A stretch of DNA of 64,000 bases from Nocardia kruczakiae NBRC 101016 (lineage in GTDB: Bacteria > Actinomycetota > Actinomycetes > Mycobacteriales > Mycobacteriaceae): positions 310,001 through 374,000 of the forward strand of contig NZ_BDBL01000001.1 of NCBI RefSeq assembly GCF_001612965.1. The letters are read 5' to 3'. The notes under the pieces were generated by a model that ran no database searches, was not told the origin of the DNA, and saw only the letters and a list, made by a program, of their open reading frames with translations. A program made the position numbers and the translations under genes. Positions within the stretch are counted from its first letter, which is position 1; every line of letters starts with the position of its first letter. Shown in pieces: positions 44,386 through 53,912 of the stretch.

Positions 44386-45603
44386 CTAGCCGTTCAACAA
44401 ACCCTTGGCGATATGCGTCACCTGGATCTCGTTGCTCCCCGCGTAGATCATCAGCGACTTCGCGTCGCGGGCAAGCTGTTCCACCTTGTACTCGGCCATG
44501 TATCCGTTGCCGCCGAACAGCTGGACGGCTTCCATGGCGACCTCGGTGGCAGCGCGGGACGAGTAGAGCTTCATCGCGGATGCTTCGGCGAGAGAGACGG
44601 ATTCGCCGGCGGCGGTGCGTTCGATGGCGTTGAAGACCATGTTCTGCACGTTGATCCGGGCGATTTCCATTTCGGCGAGCTTGAGCTGGATGAGCTGGAA
44701 GTGGCCGATCTCCTTACCCCACAGGGTGCGCGATTTCGCGTAATCGACACAGAGGCGGTGACATTCGTTGATGATGCCCAGTGCCAGGGAGGCGATGCCG
44801 ATGCGTTCGGCGGCGAAGGATTCCTTCGCGCTGTCCTTGCCGTCGCCCTTCGCCGGATTCTCGGTCTCGCCGAGCAGGCGGTCGGGCGTCAGGCGGACGT
44901 TGTCGAAGACCAGCTCGCCGGTGGGAGACGAATTCATGCCCATCTTCTTGAACGGCGCGCTCTGCACGAAGCCGGGCATACCCTTGTCGAGGACGAAGGT
45001 CAGCACCTTGCGGTCGCGGCGGTCGGTGCCGTCCTCCTCGTCGAGTTTGGCGTAGACGACGGTCACGTCGGCGTACGGGCCGTTCGTGATGAAGGTTTTG
45101 CGGCCGTTGAGGATGTAGTCCTCGCCGTCGCGGCGGACATAGGACTTCATACCGCCGAAGGCGTCGGAGCCGGAATCGGGTTCGGTGATCGCCCAGGCCC
45201 CGACCTTCTCGAACGTCACCAGCTCCGGCAGCCAGCGCTTCTTCTGCGCGAGGGTGCCGCGGCTGCGAATGGTGCCGACGGCCAGGCCCAGGCTCACGCC
45301 CATCGATGCGACCAGGCCCAGGCTCACTCCGGCCAGCTCGCTGTTGAGGATGACGCCCATACTGCCGGACCCGCTGAACCCGCCGGACTTGCCCGGCGTT
45401 CCGGCTTCCTCGCGGGCCAGGGATTTCGCCAGCCCCTCGCGCGCCATCTCGTCGAGGCCGAAGGTGGCGTACAACTTGCGGATGATGTCGAACGGCGGCA
45501 GCGCGCCGCTCTCGAGCCGGTCGACATGCGGTTCGATTTCCTTCTTGATGAAGCCGCGCACGGCGTCGCGAAGCATCAGATCTTCGTCGGACCACTTGTA
45601 CAT
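44386..45603 (-). CDS. Acyl-CoA dehydrogenase (FadE family)
   Basis: A 405-residue flavoenzyme oxidising acyl-CoA to the 2-enoyl-CoA. WAITEPDSGSDAFGGMKS is the FAD-contacting signature block. VLTFVLDKGMPGF and QLFGGNGYMAEYKVEQLARD, the C-terminal signature, follow. The glycine-rich stretch SGGFSGSGSMG near residue 73 is unusual for a loop in this family. The ATG at 45603 has GGGAG seven bases upstream. A KstR-type operator lies 43 bases before the start, shared with a divergent P450, which suggests a sterol- or branched-chain-lipid-degrading role. Confidence 0.88.
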   Translation of the reverse strand: MYKWSDEDLMLRDAVRGFIKKEIEPHVDRLESGALPPFDIIRKLYATFGLDEMAREGLAKSLAREEAGTPGKSGGFSGSGSMGVILNSELAGVSLGLVASMGVSLGLAVGTIRSRGTLAQKKRWLPELVTFEKVGAWAITEPDSGSDAFGGMKSYVRRDGEDYILNGRKTFITNGPYADVTVVYAKLDEEDGTDRRDRKVLTFVLDKGMPGFVQSAPFKKMGMNSSPTGELVFDNVRLTPDRLLGETENPAKGDGKDSAKESFAAERIGIASLALGIINECHRLCVDYAKSRTLWGKEIGHFQLIQLKLAEMEIARINVQNMVFNAIERTAAGESVSLAEASAMKLYSSRAATEVAMEAVQLFGGNGYMAEYKVEQLARDAKSLMIYAGSNEIQVTHIAKGLLNG

Positions 45604-45645
45604 GTCGTCAACTCCCGAGGATGGCCGGAACGGTCCCCTCGAATA

Positions 45646-45659
45646 TAGAACACGTTCTA
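45646..45659. promoter_or_regulatory. KstR-type operator
   Basis: TAGAACACGTTCTA is a perfect 14-bp palindrome fitting the published KstR pattern TnnAACnnGTTnnA. It lies between the divergent FadE and P450 genes, 43 bases from the former and 160 from the latter. KstR represses sterol-catabolism genes in mycobacteria and rhodococci. Control of this pair by KstR is inferred from the site alone. Confidence 0.65.
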
Positions 45660-45818
45660 ATTCGGGACGGCTGCCGCGTCGTCTTCGCGCCGCGGCGCGC
45701 ACTCTCCCCACGGCTGGTGCGCGACTCGGCACGGCCGCGGCGGAACTCTGAGATGATTTCGCGGGCAACAGGTCTCATCCCGCGTGCGCGGTCACGTCGA
45801 CAGTCGAAGGGTTCCGTG

Positions 45819-47036
45819 ATGACGAACCGACCTGCTTTTCCCGATGCGAACGAACGTCCCCTCGATACCTGCCTCCGCCTACGCAAGACCGCTCCGGTGG
45901 TCGAAGTCGACTTCCCGGGCGGCGTTCCGGCCTACCTCGCGCTCTCCCATCGGGCGGTCGAGGAGATTCTCGCGGGCGACAACAAGACCTTCGCCAGGGA
46001 TCCGAAACACTGGCCCGCGCTCTACGACGGGTCCATTCCCGAGGACTGGCCGTTCCGGGCGATCGTGCAGGGTGATCATCTGTCGACGAAGGACGGCGCC
46101 GACCATCGGCGACTGCGCGGCCTGGTCGGCAAGGGCTTCACTCCGGCCCGGGTCCGGGCTCTGGAGCCGCGGGTCCAGGCGATCATCGACCGCCTGCTCG
46201 ACGGTGTGGCCGCAGCGGGTGATCGGGTCGATCTGGTGCCGGCGTTCTGCGACGCGCTGCCGATGGCGGTGATCAGCGAGTTGTTCGGCGTACCCGAATC
46301 GGAGCGGGCGCAGCTGCGGCAGTGGACGTTGACCTCACTGTCGCAGGAGATTTCGGCCGAGGAGGCGTTCTCGACGCAGGTGGCGCTGCGCGGCTACCTC
46401 TACGAGCTGGTCGAACGCAAACAACACGAGCCCGGTGACGATCTGACTTCCGATCTGGTCCGGGCCCGCGACGAGGGCGACCGGCTCACCACCGACGAGT
46501 TGGTCGCCGTGCTGTGGCTGATGCTGATCGCCGGCCACGAAACCACCGTCTACCTGCTCGGGAACGCGGTGGTCGCGCTGGGCCGGCATCCCGACCAGCT
46601 GGCCCTGGTGAAGGCGGAAGATCGGTGGGCCGACGTGGTGGAGGAGACGCTGCGCTATCGGCACTCGGTGATGATGACGAGTTTCCGATTCACGCTGGCG
46701 GACGTGACCATCGACGGGGTGTCGATTCCGAAGGGCAATGCGGTCGGTGTGGTCTACCAGGCGACCGGGGTGGACACCGCGTACCACGGTGACACCGCGG
46801 ACGAATTCGACATCACTCGCCCGCCGCGGCCACATCTCGGATTCGGCCACGGACCGCGCTACTGCATCGGCGCACCACTGGCCCGGCTGGAGGGCCGGCT
46901 CGGGTTGTCGAGCCTGTATCGCCGGTTCCCCGAGCTGACACTGGCGATCGAGCCGGCCGAAATCCCTTATACCCCTTCGTTCTTCACGGTAGGACCGCTG
47001 TCGGTGCCGGTCAGTCCCGGTCCTGATCGCGGCTGA
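45819..47036 (+). CDS. Cytochrome P450
   Basis: A 405-residue soluble bacterial P450 monooxygenase. The I-helix oxygen-activating motif is MLIAGHETTVYLLG near residue 235. The ExxR motif is in VVEETLRYRHSVMM and the heme-binding loop is FGHGPRYCIGAPLARLE with the axial cysteine. The length and motifs fit the CYP105/107-like soluble class; the substrate is unknown. The ATG at 45819 has GAAGGG upstream. Divergence from a FadE gene with a KstR-type operator between hints at lipid or sterol oxidation. A terminator follows. Confidence 0.92.
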   Translation: MTNRPAFPDANERPLDTCLRLRKTAPVVEVDFPGGVPAYLALSHRAVEEILAGDNKTFARDPKHWPALYDGSIPEDWPFRAIVQGDHLSTKDGADHRRLRGLVGKGFTPARVRALEPRVQAIIDRLLDGVAAAGDRVDLVPAFCDALPMAVISELFGVPESERAQLRQWTLTSLSQEISAEEAFSTQVALRGYLYELVERKQHEPGDDLTSDLVRARDEGDRLTTDELVAVLWLMLIAGHETTVYLLGNAVVALGRHPDQLALVKAEDRWADVVEETLRYRHSVMMTSFRFTLADVTIDGVSIPKGNAVGVVYQATGVDTAYHGDTADEFDITRPPRPHLGFGHGPRYCIGAPLARLEGRLGLSSLYRRFPELTLAIEPAEIPYTPSFFTVGPLSVPVSPGPDRG

Positions 47037-47043
47037 ACACGAC

Positions 47044-47081
47044 AACGCCCGCGAGACCGGCGGACGGTCTCGCGGGCGTTT
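47044..47081. terminator. Bidirectional rho-independent terminator
   Basis: A perfect 15-bp stem, AACGCCCGCGAGACC with GGTCTCGCGGGCGTT, encloses a 7-base loop and is followed by T residues on +. It sits in the 55-base gap between the convergent P450 and MFS genes. Confidence 0.9.
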
Positions 47082-47091
47082 CGGTCCGTGG

Positions 47092-48561
47092 TCAGCCGCG
47101 GACCATCTCGGTATCTTCGGCGTCCTCGGAATCGAGGACGACCGCCTCCGAGGAGGCCGAGCGGTTGGGCAGCAGCACCGCCATCACGATCACGATCACC
47201 GCCAGGCCGGCGGAGATCGCGAAGGCCAGCCGCATACCCGACAGATGGGCGACGAGCGGTTCGATCCCGCGGTCGGTGAGCGTGGTGGCGCGCGCGGTCA
47301 TCACCGTGACCACCAGGGCGGTACCGAAGGCCGCGGCCACCTGCTGCAGGGTGCCGAGCATCGAGCTGCCGTGCGAGTACAGATGCTGCGGCAGTGCACC
47401 CAGGCCGAGGGTGAAGACCGGGGTGAAGGCCGCGGCCAGCGACACCATCAGCAGAATGTGCAGTGCCAGCAGCTGCCAGTACGGCATGGTCAGCGAGATG
47501 CGGGTGAAACCGGCCAGGGCCGCGGTGATGCCGACCGCGCCGGGAATCACCAGCATGCGCCCGCCGAAGCGGTCGAACAGCCGCCCGATCGTCGGCCCCA
47601 GCAGACCCATCGCCAGCCCGCCCGGCATCACCAGCAGGCCGGTTTCCAGCGGCGAGAGCGAGCGCAGGTTCTGCAGGTACAGCGGCAGCAGGATCATCGA
47701 GCCCATCATCGCCAGGAAGGCGACCGCCATCAGCACCAGCGCCTTGGTGTAGGTGCCGGACAACAGGATTCGCAGATCCAGCAGGGGAGAGCCGGTGCGC
47801 TGCAGGCGAATCTGCCGGGCTGCGAACACCGCGATGAAGGCCACACCGGCCGCGACGATCAGCGCCGGGATCACGATGTTGCCGACCTCGAACCGGCTGA
47901 GGCCGTAGACCAGGCTGCCGAAGCCCAGGGCCGCGAAAACGACACTGGCCCAATCGATCGCGCCGCTCTCGGGTTCGCCGACGTTCTCCAGTTTGCGCAG
48001 GCCGAAGAAGGTCACCGCACCGGCGATGGGCAGCACCAGCAGGAAAAGCCAACGCCAGGAACCGATCTGGAGCACCAGACCGGAGATGACCGGACCCATG
48101 GCGGGGGCGACCGAGATGGCGAGGGTGACGTTACCCATGACGCGGCCGCGGTCGTGTTCGGGCACCACGGTCATCAGGGTCGTCATGAGCAGCGGCATCA
48201 TCACAGCGGTGCCGCCGGCCTGCACGACGCGCCCGACCAGCAGGATCGCGAACGACGGCGCCGCGGCCGACAAGAGCGTGCCGGCGAGGAAGACGCCCAT
48301 CGCCAGCGCATAGGCGCGGCGGGTGGTGACCCGTTGCAGGAACCATCCGGTGACGGGGATGACGGCCGCCATCGTGAGCATGAACGCGGTCGACACCCAC
48401 TGCGCGGACCGCTCGGTGACGTGCAGATCGGTCATCAGGCGGGGGATCGCGTTGATCATGATGGTCTCGTTGAGGATCACCACGAAGGTCGCGAGGACCA
48501 GCAGCCGGATCACCGCGGGGGTTCTTCGTCCGGCCGGGCGATGGACTGGTTCGGCGGGCAT
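47092..48561 (-). CDS. MFS drug:H+ antiporter, DHA2 (14-TMS) family
   Basis: A 489-residue exporter with about 14 hydrophobic helices. The helix-1 motif reads NETIMINAIPRLMTDL, the DHA2 counterpart of LDxTIVNVALP. VGRVVQAGGTAVMMPLL and PAMGPVISGLVLQIGSWRW (motif C, antiporter) follow. The ATG at 48561 has a perfect GGAGGT eight bases upstream. The substrate is unknown; no regulator is adjacent. Confidence 0.88.
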   Translation of the reverse strand: MPAEPVHRPAGRRTPAVIRLLVLATFVVILNETIMINAIPRLMTDLHVTERSAQWVSTAFMLTMAAVIPVTGWFLQRVTTRRAYALAMGVFLAGTLLSAAAPSFAILLVGRVVQAGGTAVMMPLLMTTLMTVVPEHDRGRVMGNVTLAISVAPAMGPVISGLVLQIGSWRWLFLLVLPIAGAVTFFGLRKLENVGEPESGAIDWASVVFAALGFGSLVYGLSRFEVGNIVIPALIVAAGVAFIAVFAARQIRLQRTGSPLLDLRILLSGTYTKALVLMAVAFLAMMGSMILLPLYLQNLRSLSPLETGLLVMPGGLAMGLLGPTIGRLFDRFGGRMLVIPGAVGITAALAGFTRISLTMPYWQLLALHILLMVSLAAAFTPVFTLGLGALPQHLYSHGSSMLGTLQQVAAAFGTALVVTVMTARATTLTDRGIEPLVAHLSGMRLAFAISAGLAVIVIVMAVLLPNRSASSEAVVLDSEDAEDTEMVRG

Positions 48562-48845
48562 CTGTACCTCCGGGTGGTCGCGAACGCAGAATGTCTGACC
48601 GACGCCGAGTCACCCCTGTAGTGCCTCGAACGCCACATCAGACCTGACGACCGTGACCCACTCAACTCATCGGTGCCGCGCAAGTATTCCGGTGAATCGG
48701 GCAGGCGAGCATCCGATTTTCCGTGCCGAACCGCGCTGATAGCCGCGAGAAATGCTCGCTCACCTGCGCCTGTACCGTGAGGTTCGGGTCGGAGAGACGC
48801 TCGTCACACCCCGGCGCGCTCGGACCGATTCCGATGCGGCCACCC

Positions 48846-49916
48846 CTACCCGGCTCGCTCCGACCCGCGAGGCGCGGCCGCGTTCGCCGGACCGGTGGGC
48901 ACCGCCGCGGCCGGTTCGATTCCCTCCGGTTTCACGGGCACCGCCGCCTCCGACCCGTCACCGCGGCCGACCGCGGGGAGCGGACCGAGAAGTGGCCGGC
49001 CGGCCCGCCAGTTCTCCCACATGCGGGTGATCAGGATCGTGACCGCGGTGTACACACCGCCGAGCAGCACATCGAAGACCCAGTGCTCGCCGCCGTAGAC
49101 GAGGGTGAAGCCCATCGCGCACGGGTAGATCACCAGGATCGCGCGCAGCCACCACTGCCGCGTCAGCGGCCAGAGCGTCGCGGCCACCAGCACCGAGAAG
49201 GCCGTGTGGAGTGAGGGCACGGCCGCGACGTAGTTGCCGTGATCCTCGAGCCACTGCGCGCTCACATCGGGATCGACCACGCCGAGCCCGAATCCGGATA
49301 TGCGGCGGACGTGTTCGGGGATGGCCCCTTCGCGCCCGGCGTACCAGGGGGGTGCCGCGGGCACCAGCACATAGGTGACCAGCGCCAGATACGACAGCAG
49401 CAGAATCCGGCGCATGTAGCGGACCCACAGCGGCCGGGAGTAGACGTAGAAGATCGCCGCCACGGCCCAGGGCAGGATGAAGTGGGTCGTATAGACCACG
49501 CCGATGATCGGCGTCCACCACGGCTGACCGTCGCCGGCCAGATGGTCCTGCAACCAGATCGTCGGCAGGGTGCCGCCGAACATCCAGCGGTCGATGTCGA
49601 CGAGTTCGTGCATGCGCAGCGGCATGCCGAGTTTGTCGGCGAGGTCGCGGGTGTAGTCGTAGACCATGAGCGCCGCGATCAGCGGCAGCCAGTCGGTCAG
49701 TACCCGGATGTGCTGGCGCCAGGGCCGGTCGATGGTGAAGGCGAGGACCCCGCCGATCATCCACGCCGCCTCCTGGACCCGGCCACCGGGAAGTGCTCCG
49801 GTGATCAGGGCCACGGCCAGGGCCGCCAGGTAGGCGAACCGCACGGCATAGCGGATCACCCGCCGTGGGACGGTCGGCTCCGCGATTTCGGTGGTCTCCG
49901 GATGTACACCGAGCAT
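48846..49916 (-). CDS. PAP2-superfamily membrane protein (inositol phosphotransferase/Aur1-like)
   Basis: A 356-residue integral membrane protein. The phosphatase motifs are VPSLHTAFSVLVAATLW and GGEHWVFDVLLGGVYT, which supply the catalytic histidines of the PAP2 fold. The long N-terminal membrane region and WWTPIIGVVYTTHFILPW place it nearer the inositol-phosphoceramide-synthase-like group than simple PAP2 phosphatases. The C-terminal 45 residues are a disordered Ala/Pro tail. The role is probably lipid or polyprenyl phosphate transfer or hydrolysis. It has no operon partner. Confidence 0.8.
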   Translation of the reverse strand: MLGVHPETTEIAEPTVPRRVIRYAVRFAYLAALAVALITGALPGGRVQEAAWMIGGVLAFTIDRPWRQHIRVLTDWLPLIAALMVYDYTRDLADKLGMPLRMHELVDIDRWMFGGTLPTIWLQDHLAGDGQPWWTPIIGVVYTTHFILPWAVAAIFYVYSRPLWVRYMRRILLLSYLALVTYVLVPAAPPWYAGREGAIPEHVRRISGFGLGVVDPDVSAQWLEDHGNYVAAVPSLHTAFSVLVAATLWPLTRQWWLRAILVIYPCAMGFTLVYGGEHWVFDVLLGGVYTAVTILITRMWENWRAGRPLLGPLPAVGRGDGSEAAVPVKPEGIEPAAAVPTGPANAAAPRGSERAG

Positions 49917-50136
49917 TCGGCCAGTGTGCCACTCGAGTTCACAGGCCGGACACGCTCATCCGGTTCGCGTGTCGCGCCGGACCCGCGATCCCGGGCGACC
50001 CATCGCGGCGCCGGCCTTGCTGGCAATGTGCTGTCAATCGGCGCGGAGGTTGCCGTGAATCGCGCCCGCACGCTGGTGAAGGCCCTTGGGCCGCAGTACG
50101 TTTCGAGCGTACGCACCATATCGAAAGGTCGGGGCC

Positions 50137-50232
50137 GTGATCATCGCACTTCTCATCGCCGCACTCAGCACGGGCAGCGCCGCCGTGGCGACCGCCACCG
50201 GACTCGCGAGCATGTTCGCCGGTAACCTCTGA
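50137..50232 (+). CDS. Possible 31-residue membrane peptide
   Basis: A GTG at 50137 with AAAGG about nine bases upstream opens a frame beginning MIIALLIAALSTGSAAVATA and ending ASMFAGNL, a single hydrophobic span. Its size makes it uncertain, but the ribosome site and hydrophobic pattern are consistent with a real small protein. Confidence 0.35.
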   Translation: MIIALLIAALSTGSAAVATATGLASMFAGNL

Positions 50233-50327
50233 TCGGCGTTCCCCGGATACCCGGAACGAGGGGGGGTCTCTCGGTAGAATCCGTCCCCGATGAGGTCTCA
50301 CCGGGTCGGAGTGGGGAGGATGCGGCA

Positions 50328-51209
50328 GTGCTGGAGGTGTGGGGGCGTCGGACCGCGGTCAGATATGCCGACGGGCGGATCACCACCACACCGCTGGGCA
50401 TCGACGACGATGTCGCCATGGATGTGCGGGTCTGCGATCTGCGTGATGCCTGCCTCGCCGAAGCCGACAGCGGTGACCTGCTGATCCTGCTGTATTTCCG
50501 GGCGCCGGACTATGTGATCAAAGGCGTTGCCACCCGGCGCAATCCGGCGACGATCTTCCTCGAACCCGAGGTGTTCACACAGGCGGCCACACTCGTCCGC
50601 GCGATCGGCGACGATCTGCTCGAGATGCGGCGGATCGTGCGGCAGCGGCCGAATCTGGCTCCGCCCCGGCCGGTTCCGGGGCAGTACGGTCCGATCCGCC
50701 CCGATGTGTCGCGGGCGGCCGAGCGGATGCGCACCCCGGGACTGTGCGCGCGGGAGCTGGCGGCACTGCACGCCTACGCCCGCCCGGACGAATACGTCCT
50801 CGAATGCGCGCCGTGCGGGCATCGCGGTGCGCCGGGCCTGGTCGTGATCACCACCCTGCGACTGTTGTTCGTCTCGGCCGGGGCGACCTACGAGTTCCCG
50901 GTGGCCGCGCTGGATCGCACCGATGTCGCGGCGCCGCCCGGATCGGTAGCGACGCTGCGCATTTCGGACGGCAATACGGATCTGGAATTCGTCTCCACCG
51001 AGGCTGAGGATCTGCTGCGGGTCGACGGCGCCGTGCGGCTGGCCTGCGAGATCGAACATGTCGACGGCTCGATCGTGATGGCGCGCCCGTCCTCGCTGGA
51101 CCTGTTCGGCGAATGGCAGTTGCTGGTGGAGCGGCGCAAACTCGGCATGGTCGACACCGAGCAGTTCAAATGGGAGGGCGTCGGCATTCTGCGCGCGATG
51201 CCGCAGTAA
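50328..51209 (+). CDS. Hypothetical protein
   Basis: A 293-residue soluble protein with no recognised family. Residues 160-240 (VLECAPCGHRGAPGLVVITTLRLLFVS onward) look like a small PH-like beta domain as seen in SHOCT-associated proteins. The C-terminal EFKWEG-type stretch (DTEQFKWEGVGIL) resembles a degenerate SHOCT ending, which is by eye only. The GTG start has GGGGAGG upstream. It converges on the DUF1266 gene, leaving five bases between stops. Confidence 0.6.
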   Translation: MLEVWGRRTAVRYADGRITTTPLGIDDDVAMDVRVCDLRDACLAEADSGDLLILLYFRAPDYVIKGVATRRNPATIFLEPEVFTQAATLVRAIGDDLLEMRRIVRQRPNLAPPRPVPGQYGPIRPDVSRAAERMRTPGLCARELAALHAYARPDEYVLECAPCGHRGAPGLVVITTLRLLFVSAGATYEFPVAALDRTDVAAPPGSVATLRISDGNTDLEFVSTEAEDLLRVDGAVRLACEIEHVDGSIVMARPSSLDLFGEWQLLVERRKLGMVDTEQFKWEGVGILRAMPQ

Positions 51210-51214
51210 CCCTG

Positions 51215-52078
51215 TCAGTGGAACGGGGAGAGGCCGAACACCGGCGCGCCCGGATGCAGCGCCACCCGCCGCCACGGACTCGACGGGCGCATCAGCAGTC
51301 CGCGGATCATCCAGCGGCGCTCGTCGACCTGCTCCTTGGCCGCGGCGAGGTCCTGGGTGGCCGCCCAGAAGATGGCGCCGGTGAGGAAGCCGGCCGCGAA
51401 CTGCCGCCAATTGCGGTAGTGCTGCTGGGCTTTGGCGAGCGCGCGGCCCAGCAGGGTCCACGCCTCGTCCTCGTCCAGATATCCGGCGGTGTGCGCGGCC
51501 CTGGCGATGAACACGATGCGCGAGAGGTCCCAGGCGGTCGCGTCGGTGTTCAGCGGTTGCGGCAGCCGGTCGACGATGCCGAATTTGATGGCCTGCAACC
51601 AGGCGTCGTAATCGCGGTCGATGCCGTTGACACCGCGATAGCCGCGCACCTCGGACACGGTGTGCAGGAATTCGCGGTGGCTGTCGGCGAGGCCGGTGCG
51701 GTCGACGCGGGTGGTGTCCTGAGCGGCCGCGGTGGCCAGCGGATGCACCATCGCGAACAGCGGCGCGTGCATCCCGCTCAGCAGCCGGCCGATGGTGTCG
51801 CGCGCGTCCTCGGCGTTGTCGACACCCCACGATTCGTGCAGGCCCTCGATGGTGGATTCGCGCCGGGTCTCCGAACTTCCGGGGTGTTCGGGCTGGAAGG
51901 CCACGGTGTCGTTGTAGGAGCTCCAGCTGCGGCCGTAATACGCGCCGATGGCCAGCGCCCGGATGCGATCCTCGCCGATGGCGACACCCGACCACTTGTC
52001 CGAGCCGGGATCGAAATCCGAACTCGGAAATCCGCTGATGCGCGGCAGTCCGTGCGGTCCGGCGATGATCGTCACCAC
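51215..52078 (-). CDS. DUF1266 domain-containing protein
   Basis: A 287-residue protein. The C-terminal half matches DUF1266: AWDLSRIVFIARAAHTAGYL, DEDEAWTLLGRALAKAQQHY, then NWRQFAAGFLTGAIFW. The N-terminal half contains WGVDNAEDARDTIGRLLSG, also family-typical. Function of the family is unknown. Two adjacent GTG codons open the frame (52078 preferred) after GAGGGGG. It is cytosolic by sequence. Confidence 0.8.
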   Translation of the reverse strand: MVTIIAGPHGLPRISGFPSSDFDPGSDKWSGVAIGEDRIRALAIGAYYGRSWSSYNDTVAFQPEHPGSSETRRESTIEGLHESWGVDNAEDARDTIGRLLSGMHAPLFAMVHPLATAAAQDTTRVDRTGLADSHREFLHTVSEVRGYRGVNGIDRDYDAWLQAIKFGIVDRLPQPLNTDATAWDLSRIVFIARAAHTAGYLDEDEAWTLLGRALAKAQQHYRNWRQFAAGFLTGAIFWAATQDLAAAKEQVDERRWMIRGLLMRPSSPWRRVALHPGAPVFGLSPFH

Positions 52079-52192
52079 TGCACCCCCTCGCCCGTGAATA
52101 CTGTCCGTGCGAGCCTACCGACCGGCCCTGCCGGTGCTCGCGAACCCATCGCGTACTTTCGAACCGAACCCCGGCCCGCGAAGGAGTAGGAC

Positions 52193-53017
52193 ATGCAGAC
52201 CGTGACGTCGCAGGACGGCACCACCATCGCCTTCGACCGGATCGGTTCCGGCAGTGCGGGAACCGTTGTGCTGATCAGCGGCGCATTCGGTTATCGGGAG
52301 GTCCCCAACACCGTCGAGCTGGCGCAGGCGCTGGCGGAGAACTACGGCCTGCGCGTTCTCAACTACGACCGGCGCGGCCGCGGCGACAGCGCGGACTCCC
52401 CGGGTGTCTACGACAGCGCCAACGAGATCGCCGACATTCGCGCGCTGGTCGAGGCCGAGGGCGGATCGGCCGCCCTGTTCGGCTGGGGTTCGGGCGCGAT
52501 ACTGGCGCTGCTGGCCGCGCGCTCGGGCGCGATCACGGGAGTCACCGGCGTCGTCGCCTTCGAACCGCCGTTCGTGGTCGACCCGAAGGATCACGTGCCG
52601 CCCAAGGATGCGGAGGAGAAGCTGCGTGAGCGCATCGCGGCGGGCAAGCGCGGCGGTGCGGTCCGGTACTACATGACCAAGGTGATGGGCGTGCCGGAGC
52701 TGGTCGTCGCGGTGATGCGGATGTCGTCGGTATGGAAGAAGCTGGTCGCCACCGCCGATTCGACGGCCCACGATTTCGCTGTGCTGAAACCGTTTTCGCG
52801 CGGTCGGACGATCCAGCCGGAGGATTGGGCCACGCTCACTCAGCCGACGCTGCTGCTGATCGGCGATCGTTCCGCTCCGGCGCTGACCAAGGGAGCCAAG
52901 ACGATGGCCGAGGTGCTCCCGAATGCCGAATTGCGGGAGCTGCCCGGCGTGAGCAACGATCCGGTCGCCGCCGAGCTCGCCCCGGCGATCGGTGAATTCC
53001 TCACGCGCACACGGTGA
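52193..53017 (+). CDS. Alpha/beta-hydrolase-fold protein lacking the catalytic serine and histidine
   Basis: A 274-residue alpha/beta-hydrolase-fold protein. VVLISGAFGYRE and VLNYDRRGRGDSAD are normal family blocks. The nucleophile elbow reads FGWGSGAIL, where GxSxG is expected to give GWSxG, so the serine position is glycine. The C-terminal segment GVSNDPVAAELAP lacks the histidine normally found at that place. The fold is otherwise intact with full length and a GAAGGAG ribosome site, so it is not decayed. A binding or non-hydrolytic role is likely. Confidence 0.75.
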   Translation: MQTVTSQDGTTIAFDRIGSGSAGTVVLISGAFGYREVPNTVELAQALAENYGLRVLNYDRRGRGDSADSPGVYDSANEIADIRALVEAEGGSAALFGWGSGAILALLAARSGAITGVTGVVAFEPPFVVDPKDHVPPKDAEEKLRERIAAGKRGGAVRYYMTKVMGVPELVVAVMRMSSVWKKLVATADSTAHDFAVLKPFSRGRTIQPEDWATLTQPTLLLIGDRSAPALTKGAKTMAEVLPNAELRELPGVSNDPVAAELAPAIGEFLTRTR

Positions 53018-53048
53018 TCGGACGCGGCACCAGATTCGCGACGGCCGG

Positions 53049-53912
53049 CTAGCGGATGCTGGCGGGAGCCCGCACGACCCGCCCGCCCAGCCGTTCGGTC
53101 ACCTCGAAACCCTGTTCGCGGAACCAGCGCGCCAGAATCGGGACCGCCGAATCGTCGTCGCGGAAGGTGGGCACCAGCTGCGCGACGATATGCATACCGT
53201 GCGCGTCGGCGGTCCGGCACAGATGGCGCAGTGTCGCCGTGCCCAGGCCCATCCGTCGCAGCGGCGGGATCACGTCGATGTGGTCGAGTTTGATCGTGCT
53301 GGCATAGATGTCGAACTGGACCGCCGCCGGTCCCTGCTTCTCGGCCAGCGTCGCCGGATCCGCGGGTACCGGCCGCGCCTCGCCGGGTAAGTGGACGGTG
53401 AGCCGGCGCCGCGCCTCGTCGTCGGGCGCCATGCGGACGGCTTGCACCACGCGCTCGGTGAGATCGCTGACGGCCGAACGGTCCCCGTCGGCGGCGAGCG
53501 GCCGGATATCGGTGGTCCGGCGGGCCGTCTCGCGCAGCGCGCGCACCCAGTGCGAGTCGGTCTTGCCGTAGAGCTCGGCCAGCTGACCGATGGTGTGCTC
53601 GAGTCCGAAACAACCACCGAAGGTTCCGGTGTCGCCGCCCGACAGCACACCCCACACATGGTCGTCGGACCCGACGCAATGGCGGGCCAGTTCGGCCCGG
53701 ATCTCGTCGCGGCGGCGTTCGGCCTGATCGACTGCGGCGCCCGGCCGGATGCGCAGCCAGCGTTTCCATCCGTCGAGATTGGCGCGGATCCGGGTGCCGG
53801 CGAGTTCGGCGCACGCCCGCTGGTAGTTGCTCCAGGCTTGCTCTCGTCGCTGGATCAGCTGCCGATCCGGGCGGGTGGCGTCACCTTCCGCGGTCGGCGT
53901 GTTGTCGTCCAT
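53049..53912 (-). CDS. GNAT-fold acetyltransferase-like protein
   Basis: A 287-residue protein. The C-terminal part (about 200-285) has the acetyl-CoA-binding signature IPPLRRMGLGTATLRHLCRTAD with the glycine-rich loop R-x-x-G-L-G, then GFEVTERLGGRVVRAP. The N-terminal 180 residues are helical and of unknown fold, beginning with a coiled-coil-like RREQAWSNYQRACAELAG. The substrate is unknown. It converges with the hydrolase-like gene. Confidence 0.65.
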   Translation of the reverse strand: MDDNTPTAEGDATRPDRQLIQRREQAWSNYQRACAELAGTRIRANLDGWKRWLRIRPGAAVDQAERRRDEIRAELARHCVGSDDHVWGVLSGGDTGTFGGCFGLEHTIGQLAELYGKTDSHWVRALRETARRTTDIRPLAADGDRSAVSDLTERVVQAVRMAPDDEARRRLTVHLPGEARPVPADPATLAEKQGPAAVQFDIYASTIKLDHIDVIPPLRRMGLGTATLRHLCRTADAHGMHIVAQLVPTFRDDDSAVPILARWFREQGFEVTERLGGRVVRAPASIR

